In this document: positions 8,684 to 16,911 of the stretch, piece after piece
Position numbering within the stretch: position 1 is the stretch's first letter
Layout: the number at the start of each line of letters is the position of its first letter
Program-made: the position numbers and the translations under genes
From: Anaerolineae bacterium
GTDB lineage: Bacteria > Chloroflexota > Anaerolineae > UBA4142 > SHND01
Direction of reading: 5' to 3'
DNA length: 64,000 nucleotides
Assembly: GCA_020851635.1 (NCBI GenBank)
Contig: JADZCJ010000047.1
Coordinates: forward strand, 1 to 64,000
Notes under the pieces: generated by a model
Database searches by the model: none
The model's input: the letters and a program-made list of their open reading frames with translations, nothing else
What the model was told of the DNA's origin: nothing

Positions 8684-11629
8684 TTAGTTCAGGCGTTCAA
8701 TCTTGACCGCAATATCAGTGGTCAATTGACCGGGGAGCGTTAGCGTCAAATCGCCATTTACCTCAACGATTTCGCTCTTGAGGACCTGATTCACTGTGTC
8801 GTGCGTACTCCACCATTCTATGCGATAACTTGCCGATTCCAAATCTTTTAGTCGAATCAGCGCCTCGACAGGCATAATCGCTTTACCGGCAATCACGTTT
8901 TGCCAGCTGTGCTCCAAATTCTGAATCCAAAGATGCGCGCGCCCGTTTGCGTCGTCGCGCTGACCCCATACCCGCACCTGTGGGTTGTCCGAGACGGCAT
9001 CGGCGTCACGGTATTCGCCGTTGTTGAGGGGAATGTCCGCCATAAAGTTGGCAAAAGGCAAAAACACCCGGTACAAATTCCCGCTGCGCCCGCTTTTTTC
9101 ATTGTCTTCGATATTTAGTGTGCCCGCCCACCACATGTCGTACATCCCGCCGGGATTTATCAAGCCCCACACAAATTGGTGCAGCCAGACTCCGTCCTTG
9201 TCCAGGTTCATTTCGGGGTAGCCGTTTGGCTGGTCTTGGCTGTTGATTTGCGTCTCGCCGCGCACCAACGGCTTGTGCGCGCCGACGGGACTGGCGTCGC
9301 CCCACAGCAGACTATAGGCGGCAGTGAACCATGCGGGGTCCTCGTCAAACCGTGTCGTATCAAAAGTGCCAAGCACGGGCACGCGTGTGCCCGAAGGACT
9401 GATCAATTCGACATCGGCGATCCAGGCATCACCCGAGATGCCTGACTGATTGCTGATGCCAAGCTCCAGCGCGTGGGGCAGCGTGTCGCTGATCACAAGC
9501 CGATGTTCGATGGCTATTTCTTGGCCCTTTCGGTCGGTCTGCGAATCAAACTCGCGCCAATCGAACGTGCCGTCAGGCGATGTGCACATGAAATCTTTGC
9601 CTTGAATGTTCCCCGGAACCGCGCCCTGCCGTTTGCCCCCATCCAGTGACCAATACACTCGCACACTGCTGCCGCCCTCGCCGAAACCACATTTCGCGCT
9701 GAAATTTTCTTGCTTCATCCGATAGCGGATGACCCATTCGCCCGGCTCTTGAAGAGTCACGCCGCGCGGCGCGATGGATTCACGCATATCCTCTGCAGCC
9801 GCAAGGTGCAGCGAGTTCATCCCTTGATAGCGATGTTCGGGGCGAGTCTCGATGTATTTGGAATTGATAAAGGCAGCGTTATTGCCCCAACCCGTTGTGA
9901 TATAGGCATGGATGTCGGCGTAATCTACGGCGCTAAAATTCGGATTTGACCAGAATTCGGGATTGGGAAACGAGTGCCACAGGGATGTTGTCACCAGATG
10001 CTGTGAGGGGTCGTTTGCGTCGAAAAAACGCGCCATCGCGTTTGCCACATCGTAATGGTTGCCATTGTAGGGATCGCCTTCGTTGACAAACTCAAAGGAA
10101 TGGATGGCGGTGCTGTATCCCCACCGCGCAATCAGATAGCGCCACCACGCTTGATGCAGCCAGCGCACCATAGTATTTGGCGCCGAGTAGAAATTGTTGT
10201 TGTCAAACTTGGAGCCGGACTTGCCATCTGGCGAGATGGTGTTCCGAATCCATTCGTTTTTTTCATCGGTCACGATTTTCAGAAACACGCCATGTTTTTC
10301 CGCCTCTGCGATCAACAGGTCCCACCTGGCGGCATTCATTTCGTCATAATGAAGATGGCTGTCCGCGCGGGGATCGTGGAGCAGATTCACTTGCGCAGGA
10401 TCATCCTGCGCGACCAATCGGATTTCATCAATAAACACCTGGCCGCTTTCAATATTCTTGAGGGCAAAATAGAGATAATTCATAAAGTTCTCATTTGCCC
10501 CCGTGCTAAGGGTGGTCGTTTCCGTAAACCAGTCGGTGCTGCCAACACGCGCGGGCATGAGCGGTTTGTTTTTGAGATTGTCGCAGGTACGGTTGACCCA
10601 GCCCTCGCGCACGACCACAAAGCCCGCATCGGGAGCTGCCGTGCGCGGCACAACATTATCAAGTTTTGCGGTCACGGTAAGCGAATAGGTTGTGTTTGGA
10701 CGAACAGGAATCCCGCCTTGCCAAAAATCCGTAAAGAAACAAGAAAAGGGTGGTCTGAGCCAAAAAGACAGCTCGGCATCGCCCAGCAATGCCCGCTTGC
10801 CAAAGAGCGTCGTCGGCAAGCCGTAATTGTTGGGCTGGTCCGGATAAGCATAAGGCGTCCATTGCGAGCCGTTGATGCCCATCCCGTTCATCCAAACGCG
10901 CGCAAACTCGATGCCATTTTGCTGCCAGAGCCGATAGCGATTTGCGACCGATTCAACACTATCCGACCCCGAATTATACCCCAAACCGAGAAAGGGCGTG
11001 CCGTCCTGGAATTCAAAATAGCGCGAGTCTTGCGCGCTGATGCGCAGAAACCCGTGCCGTGTATACGGATTGGAGCGCAGTCCCTGATAGCGTTCCGATC
11101 CTGGTTCATAGACCCGAAAATCCAACGCCCCATCGGCAGGAAAGAGTGTCTCGCCGCCGCGGTCACGCACACGCAGACGCACCTGCCAATCACCCGCCTT
11201 TTGCGGCGCAAAACGCACCTTCCAATATGGTGCTCCGTCCGGCGTCAGATGGTCTCTGCCCTTGGACTGGTATTTGTATGGCTGATAGTGAAACGCGGGC
11301 TGGGTGATTGTTGTCTGCCAGTTGTCGGCAGAAAAGAGCGCATCCGCCGAGACGCCCATTCCCGTCTGCAGTCCGGGCGGAGGATCGGCGTCAAACGGCA
11401 GATTCACAAATCGCGATACCGTCTCCATCTCAAAATTCATCTCGAACCTGTCAAAGCGCGCCAGACTCGGTGTCAGAATCTCGACATTGGAAATCACGGG
11501 CGGGTTCTCTGCTTGCGCGTGTGCGAGGGCGAGCGTGCCTACCAGAGCCGCTTGCAGCGTCACAAGCATGAAAAGGATGTGGACGAGCTGCCGACGATGG
11601 ACCGAGATGAGAAGGTGAGACTGAGACAT
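8684..11629 (-). CDS. Secreted DUF5060/glycoside hydrolase-like protein
   Basis: A 981-residue protein with a hydrophobic N-terminal segment (residues about 12-38, ending LALAHAQA) that looks like a signal peptide. Residues about 45-175 match DUF5060 (KVRFAPQKAGDWQVRLRVRD). A GH5-like barrel follows: FLGLGYNSG, EFARVWMNGMG, FEFVNEGDPYNGNHYD (probable acid/base Glu in NEG) and PLVRGETQIN (candidate nucleophile). Two jelly-roll-like inserts (about 270-395 and 590-740) may bind carbohydrate. The C-terminus (VEALIRLKDLESASYRIEWW) resembles DUF5605. It is embedded between the Wzy-like gene and the exporter, so it may trim, release or process the exported glycan. Substrate unknown. Confidence 0.7.
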   Translation of the reverse strand: MSQSHLLISVHRRQLVHILFMLVTLQAALVGTLALAHAQAENPPVISNVEILTPSLARFDRFEMNFEMETVSRFVNLPFDADPPPGLQTGMGVSADALFSADNWQTTITQPAFHYQPYKYQSKGRDHLTPDGAPYWKVRFAPQKAGDWQVRLRVRDRGGETLFPADGALDFRVYEPGSERYQGLRSNPYTRHGFLRISAQDSRYFEFQDGTPFLGLGYNSGSDSVESVANRYRLWQQNGIEFARVWMNGMGINGSQWTPYAYPDQPNNYGLPTTLFGKRALLGDAELSFWLRPPFSCFFTDFWQGGIPVRPNTTYSLTVTAKLDNVVPRTAAPDAGFVVVREGWVNRTCDNLKNKPLMPARVGSTDWFTETTTLSTGANENFMNYLYFALKNIESGQVFIDEIRLVAQDDPAQVNLLHDPRADSHLHYDEMNAARWDLLIAEAEKHGVFLKIVTDEKNEWIRNTISPDGKSGSKFDNNNFYSAPNTMVRWLHQAWWRYLIARWGYSTAIHSFEFVNEGDPYNGNHYDVANAMARFFDANDPSQHLVTTSLWHSFPNPEFWSNPNFSAVDYADIHAYITTGWGNNAAFINSKYIETRPEHRYQGMNSLHLAAAEDMRESIAPRGVTLQEPGEWVIRYRMKQENFSAKCGFGEGGSSVRVYWSLDGGKRQGAVPGNIQGKDFMCTSPDGTFDWREFDSQTDRKGQEIAIEHRLVISDTLPHALELGISNQSGISGDAWIADVELISPSGTRVPVLGTFDTTRFDEDPAWFTAAYSLLWGDASPVGAHKPLVRGETQINSQDQPNGYPEMNLDKDGVWLHQFVWGLINPGGMYDMWWAGTLNIEDNEKSGRSGNLYRVFLPFANFMADIPLNNGEYRDADAVSDNPQVRVWGQRDDANGRAHLWIQNLEHSWQNVIAGKAIMPVEALIRLKDLESASYRIEWWSTHDTVNQVLKSEIVEVNGDLTLTLPGQLTTDIAVKIERLN

Positions 11630-11631
11630 CT

Positions 11632-13470
11632 TTATTTCAGCTGCTGGAGCATATCCACTGCGTACGCTGCAAGGTCGTCACGGTCGCGTTGACGCCAATC
11701 AAAAGCGGCGTACTCGAGCTCCGGTCGGGCTTCCGGAATCTGTTTCAGGAGCGGCAGGGCTTGGTCCGACTGCCCCATCCACAGATAGGCAAAGCCGAGC
11801 GCCTTGACGACGGCGCGATTGGATTTATCTGCGCTATAGGCAGCTTGAAGGTGTCCGAGGGCGGACGGAAAATCAGCGCGATCCAGTTCAATCAATCCCA
11901 GGCGCGTATGCGCTGTCCGGTTGTTTGGGTCAGATTGCAGGGCGGTCACAAACATCTGCTCTGCCAATGATAAATCCGAATTGCGTCGGACCTGGCTTGG
12001 GGTTGGGACGGGAAAGTCAATCAGAGGGAGCTCGATTTGTGCCTGCTTGAGCGCGCCCAGATTGGCTGCCCATGCGCCCATCAACTGTGCGCGCCGCGCA
12101 AAAAGCGTGCCGAGTATGAGGATGAATAGAATTCCACCGACGACCGCCCCTGCAAGCCACCGCCGCCGAAGCCCGTGCGTCTCGTTCGATGCGAGCGGCA
12201 CAAAGGGCTGCAGCGCGCATACCGTCAGCCCGATGGGAATGAACATTAATGAAATCACGCGGCTAAAGTAAAAGACCTGATCAACCAAACCGTGCAGCAA
12301 CAGCATGGTGAATGCGGCGGCGCTTGCCGCCCCCAGCCAATTCATGCGCCCGCGACGACGCAGAACCCAAAGATAGTAGGCGGCAAGCAGCCACAAAAGC
12401 GCGATCAAGCCAAGAATCCCCTGCTCGAACCAAATCTGAAGAAACAGATTGTGCCCGTGTGGCAAGAACGGCACACTGATCAAGAGTTCGTATGTCGAAT
12501 AGTGGGGAGAAAAGGTATCCAAACCCGCGCCTGTGAAAGCGTAATCTGAAGAGAGCTGCGCCACCTGGCTATACAGCTGCAGGCGCGGCACGCCGCCCAC
12601 ATTTCCAAACCAAGTGTTGAGGAGCGCGGCGATTTCATTTCTCGCAAAAACAGCCCCCAACAAAAAAACGATCAGTCCCAGATTGATCGCGGCGGCGATT
12701 CCGATGCCCGGCGAGTATCCGGCGCGCCCAGCCAACTGCGACGCGAGATAGAATAAAGCGCCAATGCTGACCAGCAGCGCCAGCGCCAGCCACGCGCCGC
12801 GCGAGGTCGTCATCAACAATCCAAATGCGACGACCAGTCCCAGCGCGCCGGCGACCAGCAGAGAGATGATGTGTCTGCGGCGTAGAGCGTCGTAGGCGAG
12901 TGCGGCGGCATAGGGCAGCGCCAAAAGCATGATTCCTGCCACAAGATTCGCGTGCGGGGTGTGTTGCCCCAGTTGTGGCGTCATACGATTCAGCAGCAAG
13001 CCGATCTGATTCAGCGCCTCAACCTTGACCGGTTCTTGGGCAAAGTCAGTTTGTGTGACAAAGAATATTCCCACTCCTGCGCCGATGGCGAGCAGCCCCC
13101 AAACGACAGTACGCTTGCCAAGTTCTGTCTGTGTAGTTGCCAAAACACAATAGAGGGCGATGCCGCCCACAATCAACTCGAATTTGCGGAGTGAAAGAGC
13201 AGGGTCATACGAAACTGTGACGCCAATCCACGCACTCACCAGAAACAAGAGGAATGGCAGGTGAAGTGGGACGGCAAGGATCCCGGAACGAACGCGAATC
13301 AGCTGTATCGCCAGCGCCAGCAAGACAAGCCCCAACGCAAGCGGAACAGCGTTGATGCGCCCCGCGAGCATGGCGTTTCCGACAGCGACGAGGGCAAGCG
13401 CGAAAAGGTCGAGCCAGGTTTCGAGCGATGTAATGGCAGCGCCCTGGTGTTTGACCGTGACGGCGTTCAT
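11632..13470 (-). CDS. O-antigen ligase/polymerase-like membrane protein with C-terminal TPR
   Basis: A 612-residue protein with about eleven to twelve hydrophobic segments over residues 15-460 and the Wzy_C/O-antigen-ligase region (GAGLDTFSPHYSTYE, then PFLPHGHNLFLQIWFEQGILG, near 330-375). Residues about 510-610 are TPR-like (LQSDPNNRTAHTRLGLIELD, SALGHLQAAYSAD, QALPLLKQIPEA). The first ATG at 13470 overlaps the stop of the upstream GT2 fragment as TGATG; a TTG one codon earlier is possible. It should polymerise or transfer a lipid-linked glycan at the outer face of the membrane. The coexistence with an ABC exporter favours a ligase-like role over Wzx/Wzy polymerisation. Confidence 0.8.
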   Translation of the reverse strand: MNAVTVKHQGAAITSLETWLDLFALALVAVGNAMLAGRINAVPLALGLVLLALAIQLIRVRSGILAVPLHLPFLLFLVSAWIGVTVSYDPALSLRKFELIVGGIALYCVLATTQTELGKRTVVWGLLAIGAGVGIFFVTQTDFAQEPVKVEALNQIGLLLNRMTPQLGQHTPHANLVAGIMLLALPYAAALAYDALRRRHIISLLVAGALGLVVAFGLLMTTSRGAWLALALLVSIGALFYLASQLAGRAGYSPGIGIAAAINLGLIVFLLGAVFARNEIAALLNTWFGNVGGVPRLQLYSQVAQLSSDYAFTGAGLDTFSPHYSTYELLISVPFLPHGHNLFLQIWFEQGILGLIALLWLLAAYYLWVLRRRGRMNWLGAASAAAFTMLLLHGLVDQVFYFSRVISLMFIPIGLTVCALQPFVPLASNETHGLRRRWLAGAVVGGILFILILGTLFARRAQLMGAWAANLGALKQAQIELPLIDFPVPTPSQVRRNSDLSLAEQMFVTALQSDPNNRTAHTRLGLIELDRADFPSALGHLQAAYSADKSNRAVVKALGFAYLWMGQSDQALPLLKQIPEARPELEYAAFDWRQRDRDDLAAYAVDMLQQLK

Positions 13471-13838
13471 CAAGCGTTCTCCGCCGCTGCCGAGTCGGCG
13501 ATAATTGTGCCAACGACTGCAACTTGCTTGGCGTCCGGCGGGTAGGTCCCATCCGCATCGAGAAAGGCAAGGACCTCGCCTTGCGCGTGACGAAAACCGG
13601 TCTTGAGCGCAGCGCCATGCCCGCGATTTGCCAGATGCCGAATTACTCGCGTGTCAGCGCACTGCGCGGCAAGAGCTGCTGTGCGGTCACGCGAACCGTC
13701 GTCTATGACAACGGTTTCCAATGCCAACCCGAGCTCACGCAGCGCCGGGCGCGTCGCGCAGACACGTTCGATGATCTGAACGATGCCGGCTTGTTCATTC
13801 CGTGCCGGAATGACGACGGACAAGAGTTTTTCGGACAT
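13470..13838 (-). CDS. Truncated family 2 glycosyltransferase (N-terminal half)
   Basis: A 122-residue protein that starts as a dolichyl-phosphate-mannose-synthase-like GT2: [56 protein letters not shown] and [14 protein letters not shown] (the DxD region). After that point the usual acceptor half (around 100 residues) is missing and is replaced by a 20-residue Ala-rich tail. The alternative frames downstream do not continue a GT2 sequence, so this looks like a deletion rather than a single frameshift. The stop still overlaps the next start (TGATG). It may be a pseudogene remnant kept for translational coupling, or a small nucleotide-binding protein. Confidence 0.7.
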   Translation of the reverse strand: MSEKLLSVVIPARNEQAGIVQIIERVCATRPALRELGLALETVVIDDGSRDRTAALAAQCADTRVIRHLANRGHGAALKTGFRHAQGEVLAFLDADGTYPPDAKQVAVVGTIIADSAAAENA

Positions 13839-13973
13839 GGTTTCTTTTGGATGGGCTAAAAAAAGACAAATTCGCCGCGTGACGCAGGCGAAAATAGTCG
13901 AGCAACGCGTGAATTGGCAATGCGGGGCAAGTATAGCCAGGTAGAATCGTTTGTCAAAGAAAATTTGCCCTTG

Positions 13974-13982
13974 TGTTATAAT
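13974..13982 (+). promoter_or_regulatory. Extended -10 promoter for the secreted protein gene
   Basis: TGTTATAAT gives a TGn extended -10 followed about 65 bases later by the start codon at 14048. A TTGTCA at 13951-13956 is 20 bases upstream, too far for a standard -35, so the extended -10 is the main support. Confidence 0.5.
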
Positions 13983-14047
13983 CGCGGCATCACGATTGAC
14001 ACATTCTTTTGCTTGGTCATGTCAATCCCCCGACCCAAGGAGGAATA

Positions 14048-14917
14048 ATGCAAGCGACACCCCGTCGAAACGGATTTTTGGTCCTGGCGTTTGTGTTGGC
14101 AATGTTTATCATTGTCACGCTGGCTTTTTCAAGCACGACGTGGGCGGCTCCCAATGCGCAAGGCACGGTGCCCACGCCGCCGGTTCCCACAGACACTGCT
14201 CCAACCGCGGTGCCACCGGGTGATGGCGACGGTGGTAATGATAATGGCGACAATGGCGGAAACGACAACGGGGGCAGTGACGATAGCAATGCCCCAGCCG
14301 ACGACTCTGGCAACGGTGGGTCACAGGACGACGATTCGGGCGGCACGGCGCCGACGGCGGCGGCGGGCGCCGGTTCGGTGTGCGCCATTGGTGATGGCGG
14401 AGCGCAATGTTCTGCCGGCGAATTGAATATTGTTGTTGGCGCGGGCGCAGCCAATCCGGGTTCCGCGTTGACCATCGAGGGTTCGTTTCCGCAGCCCCCA
14501 TGCCCGCCCTCTCCCGCGGGACACACCTTTTTGAATCGCTGCTATCGCTATACCTGGATCAACACGTCTGCCGAGCCGATGAGCAGTATCAACGCCCCCG
14601 TGCAATACTGTATCAATTACGGAGCGGCTGAACTGGCGGCGGTCAACAATGATCCCGCCTCATTCCTGATCGGCGTTATGGGCGCAGATGGGGCGTGGTC
14701 CATGCTCAAGCCCGTAGTTGATCTGCCGACCGGGCGCGCTTGCGTAACCTCCAATCAACTTGTCGTTTGGAGCGCGCTTTTTGCCCCGCCCACCGCGTCC
14801 GAGCTCTTGCCCACCGTTGGCGCGACCCAAGACCAACTGTGGATGGCGGCGGTTGCGGGGATTGGCGTTGTCTTGCTATTGGGCGCGAGCTGGCTGCGTA
14901 AAACCGCCAGACGCTGA
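14048..14917 (+). CDS. Secreted, membrane-anchored low-complexity protein
   Basis: A 289-residue protein of unknown function. The start at 14048 is set by an excellent Shine-Dalgarno (AAGGAGGA, 14038-14045). It has a signal peptide (basic PRRNG, hydrophobic LVLAFVLAMFIIVTLAF, then an AxA-like WAA site), a Pro/Thr stretch, and a Gly/Asn/Asp-rich low-complexity stretch over about residues 55-105. A globular domain with six Cys follows (QPPCPPSPAGHTFLNRCYRY, VQYCINYG, GRACVTSNQL). The C-terminus has LLPTVGATQ, a hydrophobic helix and RKTARR, like a sortase-type sorting signal but with T and V not in LPxTG order. It is probably a surface protein. The acidic region might bind cations; this is a guess. 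Confidence 0.75.
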   Translation: MQATPRRNGFLVLAFVLAMFIIVTLAFSSTTWAAPNAQGTVPTPPVPTDTAPTAVPPGDGDGGNDNGDNGGNDNGGSDDSNAPADDSGNGGSQDDDSGGTAPTAAAGAGSVCAIGDGGAQCSAGELNIVVGAGAANPGSALTIEGSFPQPPCPPSPAGHTFLNRCYRYTWINTSAEPMSSINAPVQYCINYGAAELAAVNNDPASFLIGVMGADGAWSMLKPVVDLPTGRACVTSNQLVVWSALFAPPTASELLPTVGATQDQLWMAAVAGIGVVLLLGASWLRKTARR

Positions 14918-14948
14918 GCCGTTTTGATTCGTCAGCGGTCTGCCAGGT

Positions 14949-14991
14949 CAACGCCTCGAATACCAACCCCCGGTATTCGAGGCGTTGTTTT
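14949..14991 (+). terminator. Intrinsic terminator-like hairpin after the secreted protein gene
   Basis: A perfect 16-bp inverted repeat (14949-14964 with 14972-14987, 7-base loop) begins 32 bases after the stop codon and is followed by only TTTT. The stem is strong and the U-tract weak, so termination may be partial. Confidence 0.65.
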
Positions 14992-15110
14992 GAGATCGAG
15001 TATACGAGGCGGCAACCCGAAATTTCGAGGGAACGTCGTCCGGTGCGTTTCAAAGTATGGAGGAATCCACCAGGCAAATGAGAATAATTGTGCGCGTGCG
15101 CTCCTGATAA

Positions 15111-15138
15111 TGGACGCCTGCCGCGATTGGCGTATAAT
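15111..15138 (+). promoter_or_regulatory. Sigma-70-like promoter for mrp
   Basis: TGGACG at 15111-15116 and a perfect TATAAT at 15133-15138 are separated by 16 bases. Transcription would start near 15145, about 47 bases before the mrp start. Confidence 0.6.
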
Positions 15139-15191
15139 CTCTGTATGAAAACTTTTTACAAAACAAACCAATCTCTATTTGGACAAGGAAC

Positions 15192-16307
15192 ATGATGATT
15201 ACCGAACAACAAGTGATGGATGCTCTGAGCCGGGTGCAAGAGCCCGAGCTGCATCGTGATCTCGTTACACTCAAGATGATTCGTGATGTCTCGATTCAAG
15301 ACAGCGACGTGACATTTACGATTGTTCTGACCACGCCTGCGTGTCCGCTGCGCGGGCAGATAGATTCTGAGGCGACAGCGGCGGTCAAAAAGATTCCCGG
15401 CGTGCGCAACGTCAATATCAAATGGGATGCGAATGTTCCGACCGATAGGCGCATCAGCGGGCGATTACAAATGGATGTTCGTTCGACGATTGCCGTCGCA
15501 TCCGGCAAGGGAGGTGTAGGCAAGACGACGGTGGCGGTGAATCTTGCCGTGTCGCTGGCACATCAGGGGGCGCGTGTGGGTCTGCTCGATGCCGACATCT
15601 ATGGACCAAATATTCCGATCATGTTGGGGGTAGAGAACCAAAAGCCGCTTGCCGCAAACGAAAAAATCATACCCATCGAAGCGTTTGGACTCAAGCTGAT
15701 GAGCATGGGCTTTTTGGTTTCGCCCGAGCAAGCAATGATCTGGCGTGGTCCCATGCTTCATTCCGCGATCAAGCAATTCCTGTCGGATGTGGAATGGGGT
15801 TCGCTCGATTATATGGTGATTGATTTGCCGCCGGGCACGGGTGACGCGCAGCTCACACTGGCACAGATTTTGCCGCTCACGGGCGCGGTGATAGTGGCGA
15901 CGCCGCAGGATGTGGCGCTCTCGGATGTTGTGCGCGGGGTTTCGATGTTCAACCGGCTCCAGGTCCCGGTGCTCGGGGTGGTCGAAAATATGAGTTACTT
16001 TGTCTGTCCTCACTGCGGCGAACGCACAGACATTTTTGATCACGGCGGCGCGCGCCGAATGGCAGAAAAAATGAATGTGCCGTTTCTAGGCGAAATCCCG
16101 CTTGACCCGAAGATTCGGATGGGTGGAGATACGGGACTGCCCGTCAGTATCACGGAACCGGATTCCGCGATTGGGCTTGCGTTTCGCAACTTGTCACAGC
16201 AAGCCGCTGCCAAGGTGAGCGTATTGAACGCGCAAGCGGCGCAGGGTGAACTCATTGCCGCGGGCGCAATCCCAACGATCAAACGGCAAGCGCCCGTCTC
16301 AAGTTAG
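15192..16307 (+). CDS. apbC: Mrp/NBP35 family Fe-S cluster carrier ATPase
   Basis: A 371-residue ApbC/Mrp protein. Residues about 1-90 are the MIP18/DUF59 domain ([30 protein letters not shown]). The deviant Walker [18 protein letters not shown], lies near 102-118, [17 protein letters not shown] is the switch/Walker B region, and the C-terminal CPHCGE (CxxC) is the Fe-S-binding pair of the dimer. It carries Fe-S clusters to apoproteins, which fits a genome rich in Fe-S enzymes. Two ATGs are adjacent; AAGGA at about 15184 suits the second (15195) slightly better. Confidence 0.93.
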   Translation: MMITEQQVMDALSRVQEPELHRDLVTLKMIRDVSIQDSDVTFTIVLTTPACPLRGQIDSEATAAVKKIPGVRNVNIKWDANVPTDRRISGRLQMDVRSTIAVASGKGGVGKTTVAVNLAVSLAHQGARVGLLDADIYGPNIPIMLGVENQKPLAANEKIIPIEAFGLKLMSMGFLVSPEQAMIWRGPMLHSAIKQFLSDVEWGSLDYMVIDLPPGTGDAQLTLAQILPLTGAVIVATPQDVALSDVVRGVSMFNRLQVPVLGVVENMSYFVCPHCGERTDIFDHGGARRMAEKMNVPFLGEIPLDPKIRMGGDTGLPVSITEPDSAIGLAFRNLSQQAAAKVSVLNAQAAQGELIAAGAIPTIKRQAPVSS

Positions 16308-16455
16308 GGCGCGGGCGAATTTGCGCCAAGCATCGCGGATGATTGGAGCGCAATTCGAACGCACGCTACGAGCCAAGTCGGTTTCAAGGCGCGGACTCTT
16401 TTACTCGTGCCCGAAAAGTGGTAAAATTTTCTCATCTCAAAACGGAGAGAAAAGC

Positions 16456-16824
16456 ATGTCTGCCAAGCAACCAGTCGTCAGACCAAACAACGCACTTTTG
16501 ACCACGGAAGAAGCCATCGAAAAATACGGCAATGCCGTCAAATCCGAACCAACCGCGGCGAATTATCTTGAACTCGGCGCGGCGTATTATATCGCCAGGC
16601 GGTGGGATGATGCGCTCAAGGCATTTGAAAAGACGGTCGAGGCGGACCCCAAGCAGGCGTTTGCGTATTATTACCTCGGCATTTTGAATGCCGCCATGGG
16701 GCATCGCGACAAGGCGAACAAGGCGCTTGACAAGCTGCTGGAAGTGAGCAACAACCAGATGCTCAAGGACCAGGCACAGGCGCGCATTCCACAGGTCTCT
16801 AGCCCCGGCGATTTGGGCAGCTGA
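16456..16824 (+). CDS. Small TPR protein
   Basis: A 122-residue protein with about two tetratricopeptide repeats: ANYLELGAAYYIARRWDDAL (about 35-54) and AFAYYYLGILNAAMGHRDKA (about 72-91), then a third partial helix pair. The start at 16456 follows GGAGAG by about 8 bases; an open frame reaches back to 16246 but overlaps mrp and has no TPR or other recognisable sequence there. A TAAAAT at 16422-16427 may be its -10. A terminator follows, so it is a monocistronic unit. TPR proteins are scaffolds for protein contacts; the partner is unknown. Confidence 0.8.
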   Translation: MSAKQPVVRPNNALLTTEEAIEKYGNAVKSEPTAANYLELGAAYYIARRWDDALKAFEKTVEADPKQAFAYYYLGILNAAMGHRDKANKALDKLLEVSNNQMLKDQAQARIPQVSSPGDLGS

Positions 16825-16839
16825 CGAAACCTGATTCAG

Positions 16840-16877
16840 GGCGGGAATTCTTGTGCCAGGAGAACCCGCCTTTTTTT
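16840..16877 (+). terminator. Rho-independent terminator
   Basis: Stem GGCGGG (16840-16845) pairs with CCCGCC (16865-16870), extended by TTCT/AGAA with a two-base bulge, and is followed by seven T (16871-16877). It ends the TPR gene transcript. Confidence 0.85.
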
Positions 16878-16911
16878 ATGTACGCCAACCATTGCCGAAA
16901 ATAGAGGAGAT

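Noticed and set aside
10055-11692. A 545-residue plus-strand open frame opposite the glycosidase gene
   Set aside because: The minus-strand product has clear domains and fits the operon; the plus frame has no recognisable motif and is a shadow.
13205-13618. Continuation of the truncated GT2 in another frame
   Set aside because: That frame encodes basic sequence with no GT2 features, while the Wzy-like frame in the same region is clearly coding.
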